NCBI RefSeq assembly: GCF_048571275.1
Contig: NZ_CP182357.1
Coordinates: 2,515,800-2,579,799, forward strand
Length of the DNA: 64,000 nt
Origin: Marinarcus sediminis
GTDB lineage: Bacteria > Campylobacterota > Campylobacteria > Campylobacterales > Arcobacteraceae
Direction of reading: 5' to 3'
Below, in pieces: positions 1-6,981 of the stretch (within the stretch, counting starts at the first letter, position 1; each line of letters opens with the position of its first letter). A model generated the notes under the pieces. It was given only the letters and a program-made list of their open reading frames with translations. It did no database searches and was not told the origin of the DNA. The position numbers and the translations under genes were made by a program.

Positions 1-269
1 TTTATATAATTTAAATTTGAATGCATTGTTCTTTTAAGTGTAAAACTTCTATCTCTATAAAAAAACTTTAATTCTGCAAAATCTAAATTATCTAGACAAC
101 TTTCTTTTCCTATTTCATTTGAAGACCCAAACATATAATCAAGGAAGTTATAAAAAATAGTTTTTCCAGTATCATTTTTTCCTTGAAAATAATTAATTCC
201 ACTATTAAATTCATAAATAAATTCTTCATTATTAATACTTACTAGTTTAAGTACTTCAATTTTAAACAT
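1..269 (-). CDS. P-loop ATPase of ABC-three-component-like system (partial, runs off left edge)
   Basis: Only the first 89 or so residues are in the window. They form a typical SMC/RecN-like N-terminal ATPase start: a short beta-rich stretch, then the Walker A motif GKNDTGKT at residues 30-37, followed by FYNFLDYMFG, as in AAA_23/ABC-type ATPases that load nucleic acid. The ATG at 267-269 lies inside the end of the gene before it (8-nt overlap), so the two are translationally coupled. From its place after a nuclease-like protein and a small middle protein I infer it is the ABC ATPase of an ABC-3C conflict system. The rest of the protein (signature, Walker B) is outside the window, so the subfamily cannot be confirmed. 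Confidence 0.7.
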   Translation of the reverse strand, partial: MFKIEVLKLVSINNEEFIYEFNSGINYFQGKNDTGKTIFYNFLDYMFGSSNEIGKESCLDNLDFAELKFFYRDRSFTLKRTMHSNLNYI

Positions 270-696
270 AATACAATACTTCCTTCATAAATTGTTCATC
301 AGAATAATGATTACTTTCTTTTATTGCTTTATATAATAAATCATTATTACTTTTATATATAACTTCAAAATCTTTTATTCTTAAAACACCATTATTAATA
401 TACTCAATCTTGTTACTTTTTACTAAAATATCAATTGATTTAAATAAAAAATCTAAATCTTTTACAAAGTTTGAAAACTCTCCAGATAATTGTGATAGGA
501 ACTTTAACATCACATCATTTTTATTATTACTATTATAAATTTTTGATGAAACTTCTTGCTTCTTTATTAAAAATGAAAAAACTATTGTTTTAAATATACT
601 TAATTTACCATGTTCTTTTAATAAGTTTTCAATAATATGAGTATAAAAGCTAATTATGATAACATCACGTTCAAATGAATTATTCACTTTCATCAT
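262..696 (-). CDS. Small middle component of ABC-three-component-like system
   Basis: A 143-144 residue, Lys/Asn/Ile-rich protein without signal peptide or membrane segment, predicted mostly helical, with a C-terminal part resembling a winged-helix fold (IEYINNGVLRIKDFEVIY). I do not recognise a named catalytic motif. It overlaps the upstream nuclease-like gene by 17 nt and the downstream ATPase by 8 nt, so all three are one operon. In ABC-3C systems a protein of about 120-200 residues (the middle component, MC) sits between effector and ATPase; size, order and coupling fit that role. Assignment is by context rather than by motif. Two ATGs in tandem (696 and 693) could start it. Confidence 0.6.
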   Translation of the reverse strand: MMKVNNSFERDVIIISFYTHIIENLLKEHGKLSIFKTIVFSFLIKKQEVSSKIYNSNNKNDVMLKFLSQLSGEFSNFVKDLDFLFKSIDILVKSNKIEYINNGVLRIKDFEVIYKSNNDLLYKAIKESNHYSDEQFMKEVLYYV

Positions 697-1837
697 CCTT
701 CCAAGATATTATTAACTCTATATCTGTATTATCCTTTGTTAAATAAATACATGAGCCAGATTTAATATATTCATTATAACTATAAGTATTACCTTTTTCT
801 TTAGTTCTATTTAATCTATTTAATGGGGTATCTTTATTTTCACTTTTTAAATATTCTTTTACATCACAAAAATTATCATAAGTTCTAGACTCTAAATCTT
901 CTATTGATTCTAAACTATTATCTAACAACAAATCATATTTATAGGATTGATAATATTGTTTATATAATAAATGTTTTTCAATACGCTTCTGACTTATTTT
1001 ACAATGAGTTAATTGAATATATTCTCTTGATTTACAAATATCACTATCACTTAAATCTATAAACTCTCTCTTTGAAAATGATGAAAAAGATTCAGGTTTA
1101 TATTCATCTTTACTTATTTGAGTCGAAATTCTTTCTATCAAAACCATAAAGTCTTTTTGATTACAAATATAAGGTTTTTTATTAAATACAGATTCCATAA
1201 CATTTGAAGTTATATTTTTCATTAGTTCTTTTACTCTTAAATTATATTTTATTTCAGATATTCCACCTTTATGAAAATAATTTTCAAGTTTTAAAAAAAT
1301 TTCATTGTCAATATTTTCAATTGAAATAAACTCATATTTACTTTTTATCAACATATATTTTTTTTTAAAACTTTCAAAATTAGTAAATTGATTCTTTACC
1401 AAAGTAATTAATGCATTTACTTTTGAATCTGATTTTATAACTTCATCATAAAGTTTTTCTACAGTAATATCAAAAAGTATATTTTTATTATCATACTCAG
1501 CATCAGTAATTAATATATATTTATCAATACTTTCTCTTCCCTCTAGTAATAACCAATTAAATATTACTTTTTTTAAATTACTATTTACTAGTTTAGTCCG
1601 CTTTACTTGTATTGCTTGGGAACCTTTATCGTCTCGTTGAATAGTATTAAAATATTCTGATTTATTATCAAGAAAATCTTCAGATACAGATTCTTTACTT
1701 TCAACAACATCTTCAAATGTTTCAAACTCTACTTGTCTATTCAGGTCTAAAGCAGTAATATATAAAATTAACACTTTAATTTGAAAAGCAAAACCTGATA
1801 AACTTATTAAACCACTATCATTATTGTGAGTAGACAT
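680..1837 (-). CDS. Restriction-endonuclease-like effector of ABC-three-component-like system
   Basis: About 385 residues from the second ATG at 1837; an earlier ATG at 1864 in the same frame adds nine residues, and neither has a strong ribosome binding site. The N-terminal third looks like a DUF4297/Cap4-type PD-(D/E)xK nuclease: GFAFQIKVLILYITAL, then acidic residues in VEFETFEDV, a DD pair in IQRDD, and the core IQVKRTK, where Q-x-K replaces E-x-K. The C-terminal two thirds is helical and unrecognised, as expected for the linking domain of ABC-3C effectors. I infer a DNA-cutting effector controlled by the downstream ATPase. The gene is much richer in AT than the ribosomal region, which suggests recent transfer. 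Confidence 0.65.
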   Translation of the reverse strand: MSTHNNDSGLISLSGFAFQIKVLILYITALDLNRQVEFETFEDVVESKESVSEDFLDNKSEYFNTIQRDDKGSQAIQVKRTKLVNSNLKKVIFNWLLLEGRESIDKYILITDAEYDNKNILFDITVEKLYDEVIKSDSKVNALITLVKNQFTNFESFKKKYMLIKSKYEFISIENIDNEIFLKLENYFHKGGISEIKYNLRVKELMKNITSNVMESVFNKKPYICNQKDFMVLIERISTQISKDEYKPESFSSFSKREFIDLSDSDICKSREYIQLTHCKISQKRIEKHLLYKQYYQSYKYDLLLDNSLESIEDLESRTYDNFCDVKEYLKSENKDTPLNRLNRTKEKGNTYSYNEYIKSGSCIYLTKDNTDIELIISWKDDESE

Positions 1838-1921
1838 ATTTTTTATACCATTCTTTAATAACATTACACTAGAATATCACTAAAAAGTTTATTTTATTCT
1901 TAAAAAAGACTTAAGATTATT

Positions 1922-1929
1922 ATTTTATA
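1922..1929 (-). promoter_or_regulatory. Possible -10 region for the ABC-3C-like operon
   Basis: Read on the minus strand this is TATAAAAT, about 60-85 nt upstream of the two candidate starts of the nuclease-like gene. No convincing -35 is seen, which is common for promoters of this phylum. A small hairpin (TCTTAA / TTAAGA) lies between it and the gene. Confidence 0.3.
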
Positions 1930-1984
1930 CGGCTAAATTTATTTATAAACTCAAAAATTTAATTATTTTATTTTTTTCAAGTTT

Positions 1985-2110
1985 TTTGCTTGCACTCTCT
2001 TTGAGAAAACCACCAACGATTAAATGTTCGGCTTAACGCACGAAGTTTGCCTTGTGCATTTAGCACAAGTTTTCCCCTGCTTCGAAGTTGGAAAAGAGGG
2101 ATTTTGTATT
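1985..2110 (-). repeat. Structured dispersed repeat, unit A1
   Basis: Minus-strand copy of the A-type unit. It has an inner hairpin CTTGTGC-TAAAT-GCACAAG (2051-2069 on the plus strand) and a downstream conserved block CGTTGGTGGTTTT that also occurs at 46338-46350. The unit is head to head with unit B1. It is more decayed than the other three copies: the outer stem is not clear and the 3' hairpin is short. It contributes only spurious reading frames. Function is unknown. Confidence 0.6.
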
Positions 2111-2160
2111 TTGATTGTTGGTATTCAGAATTTTTTCTTTATTCAATTTACACAAGATAG
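2111..2160. repeat. Conserved centre of repeat locus 1
   Basis: The stretch around CTTTATTCAATTTACACAAG and ATAGTTTGAA is shared with 46103-46135 in inverted orientation. It separates the two divergent structured units at each locus. No promoter, gene or known recombination site is recognised in it. Confidence 0.6.
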
Positions 2161-2164
2161 TTTG

Positions 2165-2450
2165 AATACTAGGGATATTACCACATCTGCAGACGCCGGA
2201 GTATTTTGAATTATTTATGGTAACAAGTGAGGACTGTTTGAACGTTAAGAAATGACCTAAACGGTCATTTTAGTGAGTTCCGCAACGCAATAAATAATTT
2301 AAAATACGGAGGGTAGCTTTGCCGTCGAAGCCCGTGGTGAGTTTTCTTTGCTAACTTTCTTTACGGATAAAGAAAGTGGAAGCGGAAAGCTTTGCTTTTC
2401 AAGAGACGTCTAGTAAAAATTTGACTTTATAGCCACAGCTTGGTGATTTG
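2165..2450 (+). repeat. Structured dispersed repeat, unit B1
   Basis: Begins with ACCACATCTGCAGACGCCG, then an 18-bp outer stem (2201-2218 with 2290-2307, one G-T wobble), inside which CTGTTTGAACGTTAAG leads to a hairpin AAATGACC-TAAAC-GGTCATTT (2250-2270). After the outer stem comes GTAGCTTTGCCGTCGAAGCC, and then a second hairpin ACTTTCTTTA-CGGA-TAAAGAAAGT (2354-2377). The 3' part is nearly identical to the minus strand of 45820-45960, while the stems differ in sequence but keep pairing. This explains the whole 1865-2474 gap; no gene is supported there. Confidence 0.75.
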
Positions 2451-2474
2451 GAAATAAATTAAATTTTAAAAAAC

Positions 2475-3332
2475 CTAAACCAATTTACTAATCAAATCAT
2501 TAGTATCCAACCTCATCTTAGAAAAAGCAAACCACTTTTTCCCAAGGTCTTTTAAACTTGCTCCTAAATGATAAACTTCTTTTTTATCCATTATCAAAAA
2601 CCTATCATGAGAGTTCTTAAAAGTTTTCAGTGTAATATTATTGTACTGTTTTGAATATTTCTCTAAATCGAGTTTGAGTTGCTTTGTAATCGTATTGGTA
2701 TATATCGTTACTTTTGTAGTTGGAACTTTTGAAAAAAGCGTTAGCGTAGTATCATCAATATAATTGTCTATAAGTACAATCTCTGCTTTTGCACTTCTTA
2801 ACAAATCAGATACAAAACTATAAGCATCATAAATTTGTCCATCATAAAATATGCCTTGTTTGATTTTCAAACTATTATCTTCTAGTTTTGATGAGATATA
2901 ATCTATTTTATTTTTTAAAAGATTTACATCTTTTTCTAAGGATACAAATCTTTCATTTGTGATTTTATCCCCATTGATTACATATCCATTTTGAATATAA
3001 CTTTTTAGAATTGAAGTTGCCCATTGACGAAATTTAACACCCTTTTGAGATTTTACACGATAACCAATAGAAATTATTACATCTAAATTATAATATTCCA
3101 TATTATAAGTTTTACCATCTAATGCAGTTGTCGCAAAATTTGCGACAACTGATATTTTTTCTAACTCTTTTTCATTAAACAGATTATTTATATGTTTACC
3201 AATAGTTTTTACATCTCTTCCAAAAAGTTCAGAAAGTTGATTTCTATTTAGCCAAACCGTCTCTGCGTTTACTGAAACCTTTAACTCCAACTCTCCGTCA
3301 TTATAAACCACAACATTTGAAAAATCACACAT
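2475..3332 (-). CDS. RhuM family protein with C-terminal phospholipase-D-like domain
   Basis: A 285-residue soluble protein. The ATG at 3332 is chosen because AAGGTGG sits just upstream; an in-frame GTG lies three codons earlier. The N-terminal part (about 1-130) is the RhuM/COG3943 domain: WLNRNQLSELFGRDVKTIGKH resembles a DNA-binding helix-turn-helix, followed by YNLDVIISIGYRVKS and FRQWATSILKSYI, which are diagnostic. The C-terminal part has HDRFLIMD and later LGAS, like the HxKxxxxD...GS motif of phospholipase-D folds but with Lys replaced by Arg, so catalysis is doubtful. RhuM proteins often sit by restriction-modification or mobile loci, and this one lies next to the ABC-3C-like operon. 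Its own function is not established. Confidence 0.85.
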   Translation of the reverse strand: MCDFSNVVVYNDGELELKVSVNAETVWLNRNQLSELFGRDVKTIGKHINNLFNEKELEKISVVANFATTALDGKTYNMEYYNLDVIISIGYRVKSQKGVKFRQWATSILKSYIQNGYVINGDKITNERFVSLEKDVNLLKNKIDYISSKLEDNSLKIKQGIFYDGQIYDAYSFVSDLLRSAKAEIVLIDNYIDDTTLTLFSKVPTTKVTIYTNTITKQLKLDLEKYSKQYNNITLKTFKNSHDRFLIMDKKEVYHLGASLKDLGKKWFAFSKMRLDTNDLISKLV

Positions 3333-3525
3333 AAAACCCACCTTTTGAAAAGTTATTCACAAAGAATATCAAATATATTCAAGAGGATTAAAAAATCTTA
3401 CAGATTGTCATATTTTTGTTTTATTCTAATCATATATTGAGTTTTCCTTTCATTATGATTTTCAAATTAACATTACTATTTCCATATTTATTCTATAATT
3501 CAAAATTAAATCAATACACTCTATT

Positions 3526-3530
3526 AGGAA
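3526..3530 (+). promoter_or_regulatory. Ribosome binding site that sets the agmatinase start
   Basis: AGGAA, five bases before the ATG at 3536, with no comparable site before the upstream in-frame ATGs. It supports the start at the residues MSYRTLEEE and removes a hydrophobic, unconserved 40-residue extension. Confidence 0.7.
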
Positions 3531-3535
3531 AACAG

Positions 3536-4597
3536 ATGTCTTATAGAACTTTAGAAGAAGAAATCAAAGTATTAGAATTAGGATTGCCACCACAAGAAGG
3601 GGATGGTTTTATTGGGGGAAGACTTGACCCACAAGAGGCGAGTTTGGTTTTAGTTCCTGTTCCTTGGGAAGCCACGGTTTCTTTTGGGCAAGGCACAGCA
3701 AATGCGCCTGATGCTATGAGAATTACCAGTCACCAATTAGATGTGGAAACTTTTCATTATATCAAACCTTATGTGGCAGGTATTGCCATGCTTGACACGG
3801 ATAAAAGTTTACATAAACTCAGCCATAAAGCCAGAAAGAAAGCGTTAAAAGTGATAGAAGCACTTGAAAAAGGTAAAGAAAATAAAAAAGCTCTAAAATT
3901 TGTCAATGAAGCTTCGGTTACTTTAAACACTTCTGTATATGAAAAATCCATTGAACAAATAAAAAAAGGGAAGTTGGTCGCCGTTGTTGGTGGGGATCAC
4001 TCTTGCCCTCTTGGACTTATTAAAGCATTAAACGATACCCAAGCTGAACCTTTTGGAATCTTACATGTGGATGCTCACCATGACTTAAGAGAGGCGTATG
4101 AAGGGTTTACGTACTCTCATGCCTCTATTTTTTATAATGCCATGAATGAGTGTAATCAAGTTTCCAACTTAGTTCAATTTGGTATCAGAGATTACAGCAG
4201 TGAAGAAGCCAACAGAATGAAAGAGTTTGAAAAAAGAGGTGCTTGTTTATACGATACTGACATGCAAGCACAATTGGCATGTGGAAAATCTTTAGAAGAG
4301 GTTTACCAACCTTATATTGACCAACTTCCACATAATGTTTATCTCTCTATTGATATTGATGGATTAGAACCACTGAACTGTCCTAATACAGGAACACCCG
4401 TTCCAAGTGGTTTAAGATATGCAGAATTAGAGCACTTAATATTTTTGGTTGTAAAATCTGGAAGAAAAATCATAGGTTTTGACCTTTGCGAAGTGGGAGA
4501 GAGTGAAGATGGGTGGGATGCCAATGTTGGCTCACGAGTTTTGTACCAACTTTGTGGAGCAATATTAGCAAGTCAAGGAAAAATTGAATATAAATAA
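3536..4597 (+). CDS. speB: Agmatinase / arginase family ureohydrolase
   Basis: A 353-residue cytosolic enzyme of the ureohydrolase family, which removes urea from a guanidino substrate using two Mn ions. The metal ligands are visible in order: GGDHS, then HVDAHHDLRE, then SIDIDGLEP, with the late acidic residue in GFDLCEVGE. The long N-terminal part, with VPVPWEATVSFGQGTANAP, resembles agmatinases more than arginases, pointing to agmatine to putrescine, the second step of arginine-derived polyamine synthesis. No arginine decarboxylase lies beside it. It is transcribed alone; a strong hairpin follows the stop. The substrate (agmatine versus another guanidine compound) cannot be settled from sequence. 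Confidence 0.85.
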   Translation: MSYRTLEEEIKVLELGLPPQEGDGFIGGRLDPQEASLVLVPVPWEATVSFGQGTANAPDAMRITSHQLDVETFHYIKPYVAGIAMLDTDKSLHKLSHKARKKALKVIEALEKGKENKKALKFVNEASVTLNTSVYEKSIEQIKKGKLVAVVGGDHSCPLGLIKALNDTQAEPFGILHVDAHHDLREAYEGFTYSHASIFYNAMNECNQVSNLVQFGIRDYSSEEANRMKEFEKRGACLYDTDMQAQLACGKSLEEVYQPYIDQLPHNVYLSIDIDGLEPLNCPNTGTPVPSGLRYAELEHLIFLVVKSGRKIIGFDLCEVGESEDGWDANVGSRVLYQLCGAILASQGKIEYK

Positions 4598-4600
4598 TCG

Positions 4601-4627
4601 AAAAGTAAGTCAAAATGACTTACTTTT
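4601..4627. terminator. Bidirectional terminator between speB and leuA
   Basis: Perfect 12-bp stem AAAAGTAAGTCA / TGACTTACTTTT with a 3-nt loop. The A-run on one side and T-run on the other let it serve both convergent genes; it overlaps the leuA stop codon. Confidence 0.8.
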
Positions 4628-5933
4628 CATCCCTTTGTAATTGGGTTTGATATAACTTTATTATCTCATCTTTTTGTAATTCTCGTTTTAATCTGTCCGA
4701 TTCTACTTTGATAATTTCTCCAAATTTTATGGCTTCCTCTTTGCTCATTTGTACGCCTAAAAACTCACTTATAATAAAACTTGCCCCTCCTTTTCCTGAT
4801 TGAGAATTGACACGTATAACTTTTTCATAACCTCTTTTTACATCTTTTGGGTCAATGGGCAAATAAGGAACATTCCACTCTTGTGAGTTTTGGCTTCTGT
4901 AAAAATCCATTCCTTTTTTGATGGCATCTTGATGCCCTCCAGAAAAAGCTGTAAATATCATATCTCCTACAAAAGGATGTCTTGGATGTACTTTTAAATT
5001 TGTTTTTTCTTCATACATGGCTTTGACTTCATCAATAATTGATACATCAAGTTTTGCATCAATCCCTTGTGAATAGATATTAAAAGCAAAATTTACTAAG
5101 TCTAAGTTTCCTGCTCTCTCACCATTTCCAAATAATGTTCCCTCAACTTTCTGAGCGCCTGCAAGTACTGCTAACTCTGCACTTGCCACAGAAGTTCCTC
5201 TGTCGTTGTGAGGATGCACGCTGATGATTAAAGCTTCACGATGGTGTAAATGTTCACACATCCACTCTATTCTATCCGCATACACATTTGGCGTGCACGC
5301 TTCTAGGGTATTGGGTAAATTTATTATCATCTTATTTTCAACTGTTGGTTTGACGGCATGGATAACTTCATTGCAAATTTTTACTGCAAACTCTAAATCC
5401 GTTTGAGAAAAACTCTCAGGGGAGTATTGATAAGTTACATTTCCTTTGAAATCTTTTGTTAATTCAACTAAATAGTTCATGGATTCAACTGCCATTGAAA
5501 TGATCTCTTCATCACTTTTTTGAAAAACCACTCTTCTTTGAAACTCATTGGTTGGATTGTATAAATGAAAAATGCCATTTTTTACTCCACTCATGGCATC
5601 AACACTTTTTTTAATCCACTCTTTTTTTGCTGGAATTAAAACTTGAATTGCCACATCATTGGGCACTAAATCTTCTTGAATTAATTTTCTCGTAAATTGA
5701 AAATCCGTATCACTTGCACTGGGATAACTTACCTCTATTTGTTTAAATCCCATTTTTACTAAAGTATGAAAATACTCTAATTTTTGCTCAACGGTTAAAG
5801 GGTTTATCAAAGCTTGATTGCCATCTCTTAAATCTACACTGCAATATATTGGTGCTTGTGTAATCTGTTTATTGGGCCACGTACGTGACATATTTTTGAC
5901 AACAGGATATTGTCGATATTTTTTAAAACTCAT
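4620..5933 (-). CDS. leuA: 2-isopropylmalate synthase (type 2, without regulatory domain)
   Basis: First step of leucine synthesis: acetyl-CoA plus 2-oxoisovalerate to 2-isopropylmalate. The start at MSFKKYRQY is set by GGAG six bases upstream. Motifs of the DRE-TIM metallolyase barrel are clear: YCSVDLRDGNQAL, the metal-binding HPHNDRGTSVAS and the signature GNGERAGNLDL. The overall pattern is that of the type 2 enzymes (fungal, mycobacterial and alphaproteobacterial kind). At 437 residues it ends about 100 residues short of that family and has no LeuA_dimer allosteric domain, so feedback inhibition by leucine may be weak. This fits with the leucine leader peptide and hairpin found just upstream, which would provide control at transcription. 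Confidence 0.9.
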   Translation of the reverse strand: MSFKKYRQYPVVKNMSRTWPNKQITQAPIYCSVDLRDGNQALINPLTVEQKLEYFHTLVKMGFKQIEVSYPSASDTDFQFTRKLIQEDLVPNDVAIQVLIPAKKEWIKKSVDAMSGVKNGIFHLYNPTNEFQRRVVFQKSDEEIISMAVESMNYLVELTKDFKGNVTYQYSPESFSQTDLEFAVKICNEVIHAVKPTVENKMIINLPNTLEACTPNVYADRIEWMCEHLHHREALIISVHPHNDRGTSVASAELAVLAGAQKVEGTLFGNGERAGNLDLVNFAFNIYSQGIDAKLDVSIIDEVKAMYEEKTNLKVHPRHPFVGDMIFTAFSGGHQDAIKKGMDFYRSQNSQEWNVPYLPIDPKDVKRGYEKVIRVNSQSGKGGASFIISEFLGVQMSKEEAIKFGEIIKVESDRLKRELQKDEIIKLYQTQLQRDEK

Positions 5934-5968
5934 TGTTTTCTCCATTATGAAATGATAAATAAAATTAA

Positions 5969-5988
5969 AATGACGCTTTAACGTCATT
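5969..5988 (-). terminator. Attenuator-like hairpin in the leuA leader
   Basis: On the minus strand AATGACG-TTAAAG-CGTCATT, a perfect 7-bp stem followed by a T-rich tract (TTAATTTTATTT), lying 36 nt before the leuA start. A competing pairing is possible: CGCATT (6001-5996) with AATG-A-CG (5988-5982, one bulged A), which would break the terminator stem. Placed after a leucine-rich leader peptide, it reads as a transcription attenuator. Confidence 0.6.
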
Positions 5989-6025
5989 AAACTAAAATGC
6001 GAAATGTAAAAAGGGGTGTGGAATA

Positions 6026-6094
6026 TTAGAGGTTAAGAAGGAGCAGTGTAAGAGCCGTTGTGTTTGATGATACGTGGTTTATATGGGTATACAT
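6026..6094 (-). CDS. leuL: Leucine-rich leader peptide (leuL-like)
   Basis: A 22-codon reading frame, MYTHINHVSSNTTALTLLLLNL in two parts: MYTHINHVSSNTTA then LTLLLLNL. It has a very strong ribosome binding site (AAAAGGAGACACA before the ATG at 6094). Six of the last eight codons are leucine (CTT, CTG, CTC, CTT, CTT, CTC). It is followed 37 nt after the stop by a terminator-like hairpin and then by leuA. This is the arrangement of classical ribosome-mediated attenuation: stalling at leucine codons would favour the antiterminator. It is too short for ordinary gene callers. The gene symbol is by analogy with the enterobacterial leader. Confidence 0.8.
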   Translation of the reverse strand: MYTHINHVSSNTTALTLLLLNL

Positions 6095-6122
6095 TGTGTC
6101 TCCTTTTAATGTGTTGTTTCGT

Positions 6123-6128
6123 ATTGTA
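6123..6128 (-). promoter_or_regulatory. Candidate -10 for the leuL-leuA transcript
   Basis: Minus-strand TACAAT, preceded by T-rich sequence and 29 nt before the leader start. This puts the predicted start site between the araC stop and the leader. No good -35 is visible. Confidence 0.4.
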
Positions 6129-6167
6129 ATAGAAAAAGAAAAAGAAATCTTGTACAAAATGAACATT

Positions 6168-6944
6168 TTAAGGAAAAATATTTTTTTGATACTCTTTTGG
6201 TGTGATTTGAAAGACTCTTTTAAAACTTCTGTTCAGATGACTTTGGTCAAAAAAACCACTGTTTTGTGCAACTTCAATAATTGGCATATTTGAAGATAAT
6301 AACTCTTTTGCATAATGGACTTTTTTATTTAAAATGTATGAGTGAATCGGAAGTCCAAACTCTTTTTTAAATACTCGAATTAAATGCACAACGCTTAACT
6401 CAAATCTCTTTGCTAAATCATCTAAGATAAACTCTTCTGAAAAATTTTCATCTAAATATTTTTTGATGTTTGTTGCCAAAACAGATTCTGTTTGTTCATG
6501 GGTTTGTTTTTGTTCAAAAGAGAAAAAAGTTAAACAAAAAGAGTAAAACATCTCCTCTTTTTCAATTAAAGATACTTTTTTATCTAACAAGCAATCACAC
6601 AATTTTATAAAACTTTGATAGATATTTTTTTGTTTGATTATCTCATAAAATGAAGTGAAACTGAGATTAATATCTTTTAAATACTCTTTTTTTACATACA
6701 AAACATACCCATCTTTTGATATTTTATTTTTAGTGGCGCAGTGAGGAATACCACTATTTATAATGGCAATTTCATTGGGTATGAGTTCAGAAGTAGTCTC
6801 ATTAAATATCAAATTCAATGAACCTTTTTTTAAGGCGGTAACAGTTAATTCTTCATGAATATGCATCTTTGTACATTCAGGAATATTTTCCACATAACGC
6901 AACTCAAAGCCAAGTTTTCCATGTTTGAAAATATCTGATTTCAT
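6168..6944 (-). CDS. AraC family transcriptional regulator
   Basis: A 258-residue regulator. The N-terminal half has the cupin-type sensing pattern (MHIHEELTVTALKKGSLNLIFN and later ELIPNEIAIINSGIPHCA), which binds a small ligand. The C-terminal 100 residues are a double helix-turn-helix: FILDDLAKRFELSVVHLIRVFKKEFG, then IIEVAQNSGFFDQSHLNRSFKR, ending in the usual P-KEY motif. It lies between ppaC and the leu leader on the same strand, separated from ppaC by a terminator, so it is probably transcribed from its own promoter. Ligand and target genes are unknown; its position does not prove control of leuA. Confidence 0.88.
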   Translation of the reverse strand: MKSDIFKHGKLGFELRYVENIPECTKMHIHEELTVTALKKGSLNLIFNETTSELIPNEIAIINSGIPHCATKNKISKDGYVLYVKKEYLKDINLSFTSFYEIIKQKNIYQSFIKLCDCLLDKKVSLIEKEEMFYSFCLTFFSFEQKQTHEQTESVLATNIKKYLDENFSEEFILDDLAKRFELSVVHLIRVFKKEFGLPIHSYILNKKVHYAKELLSSNMPIIEVAQNSGFFDQSHLNRSFKRVFQITPKEYQKNIFP

Positions 6945-6953
6945 GTTTACTCT

Positions 6954-6978
6954 AAAAAGAGAGTTGAACTCTCTTTTT
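6954..6978 (-). terminator. Terminator after ppaC
   Basis: Inverted repeat AAAAAGAGAGTT / AACTCTCTTTTT (12 bp around one central base) between the ppaC stop and the araC start, followed by Ts on the minus strand. Confidence 0.75.
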
Positions 6979-6981
6979 ATT

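Noticed and set aside
2024..2209. A 61-residue plus-strand reading frame in the gap after the conflict operon
   Set aside because: It lies across repeat units A1 and B1, has no ribosome binding site, and its codons simply follow the repeat sequence also found at locus 2.
3416..3535. N-terminal extension of the agmatinase with a hydrophobic stretch that could look like a signal peptide
   Set aside because: The ribosome binding site and family conservation both begin at 3536; the extension is AT-rich noncoding sequence.
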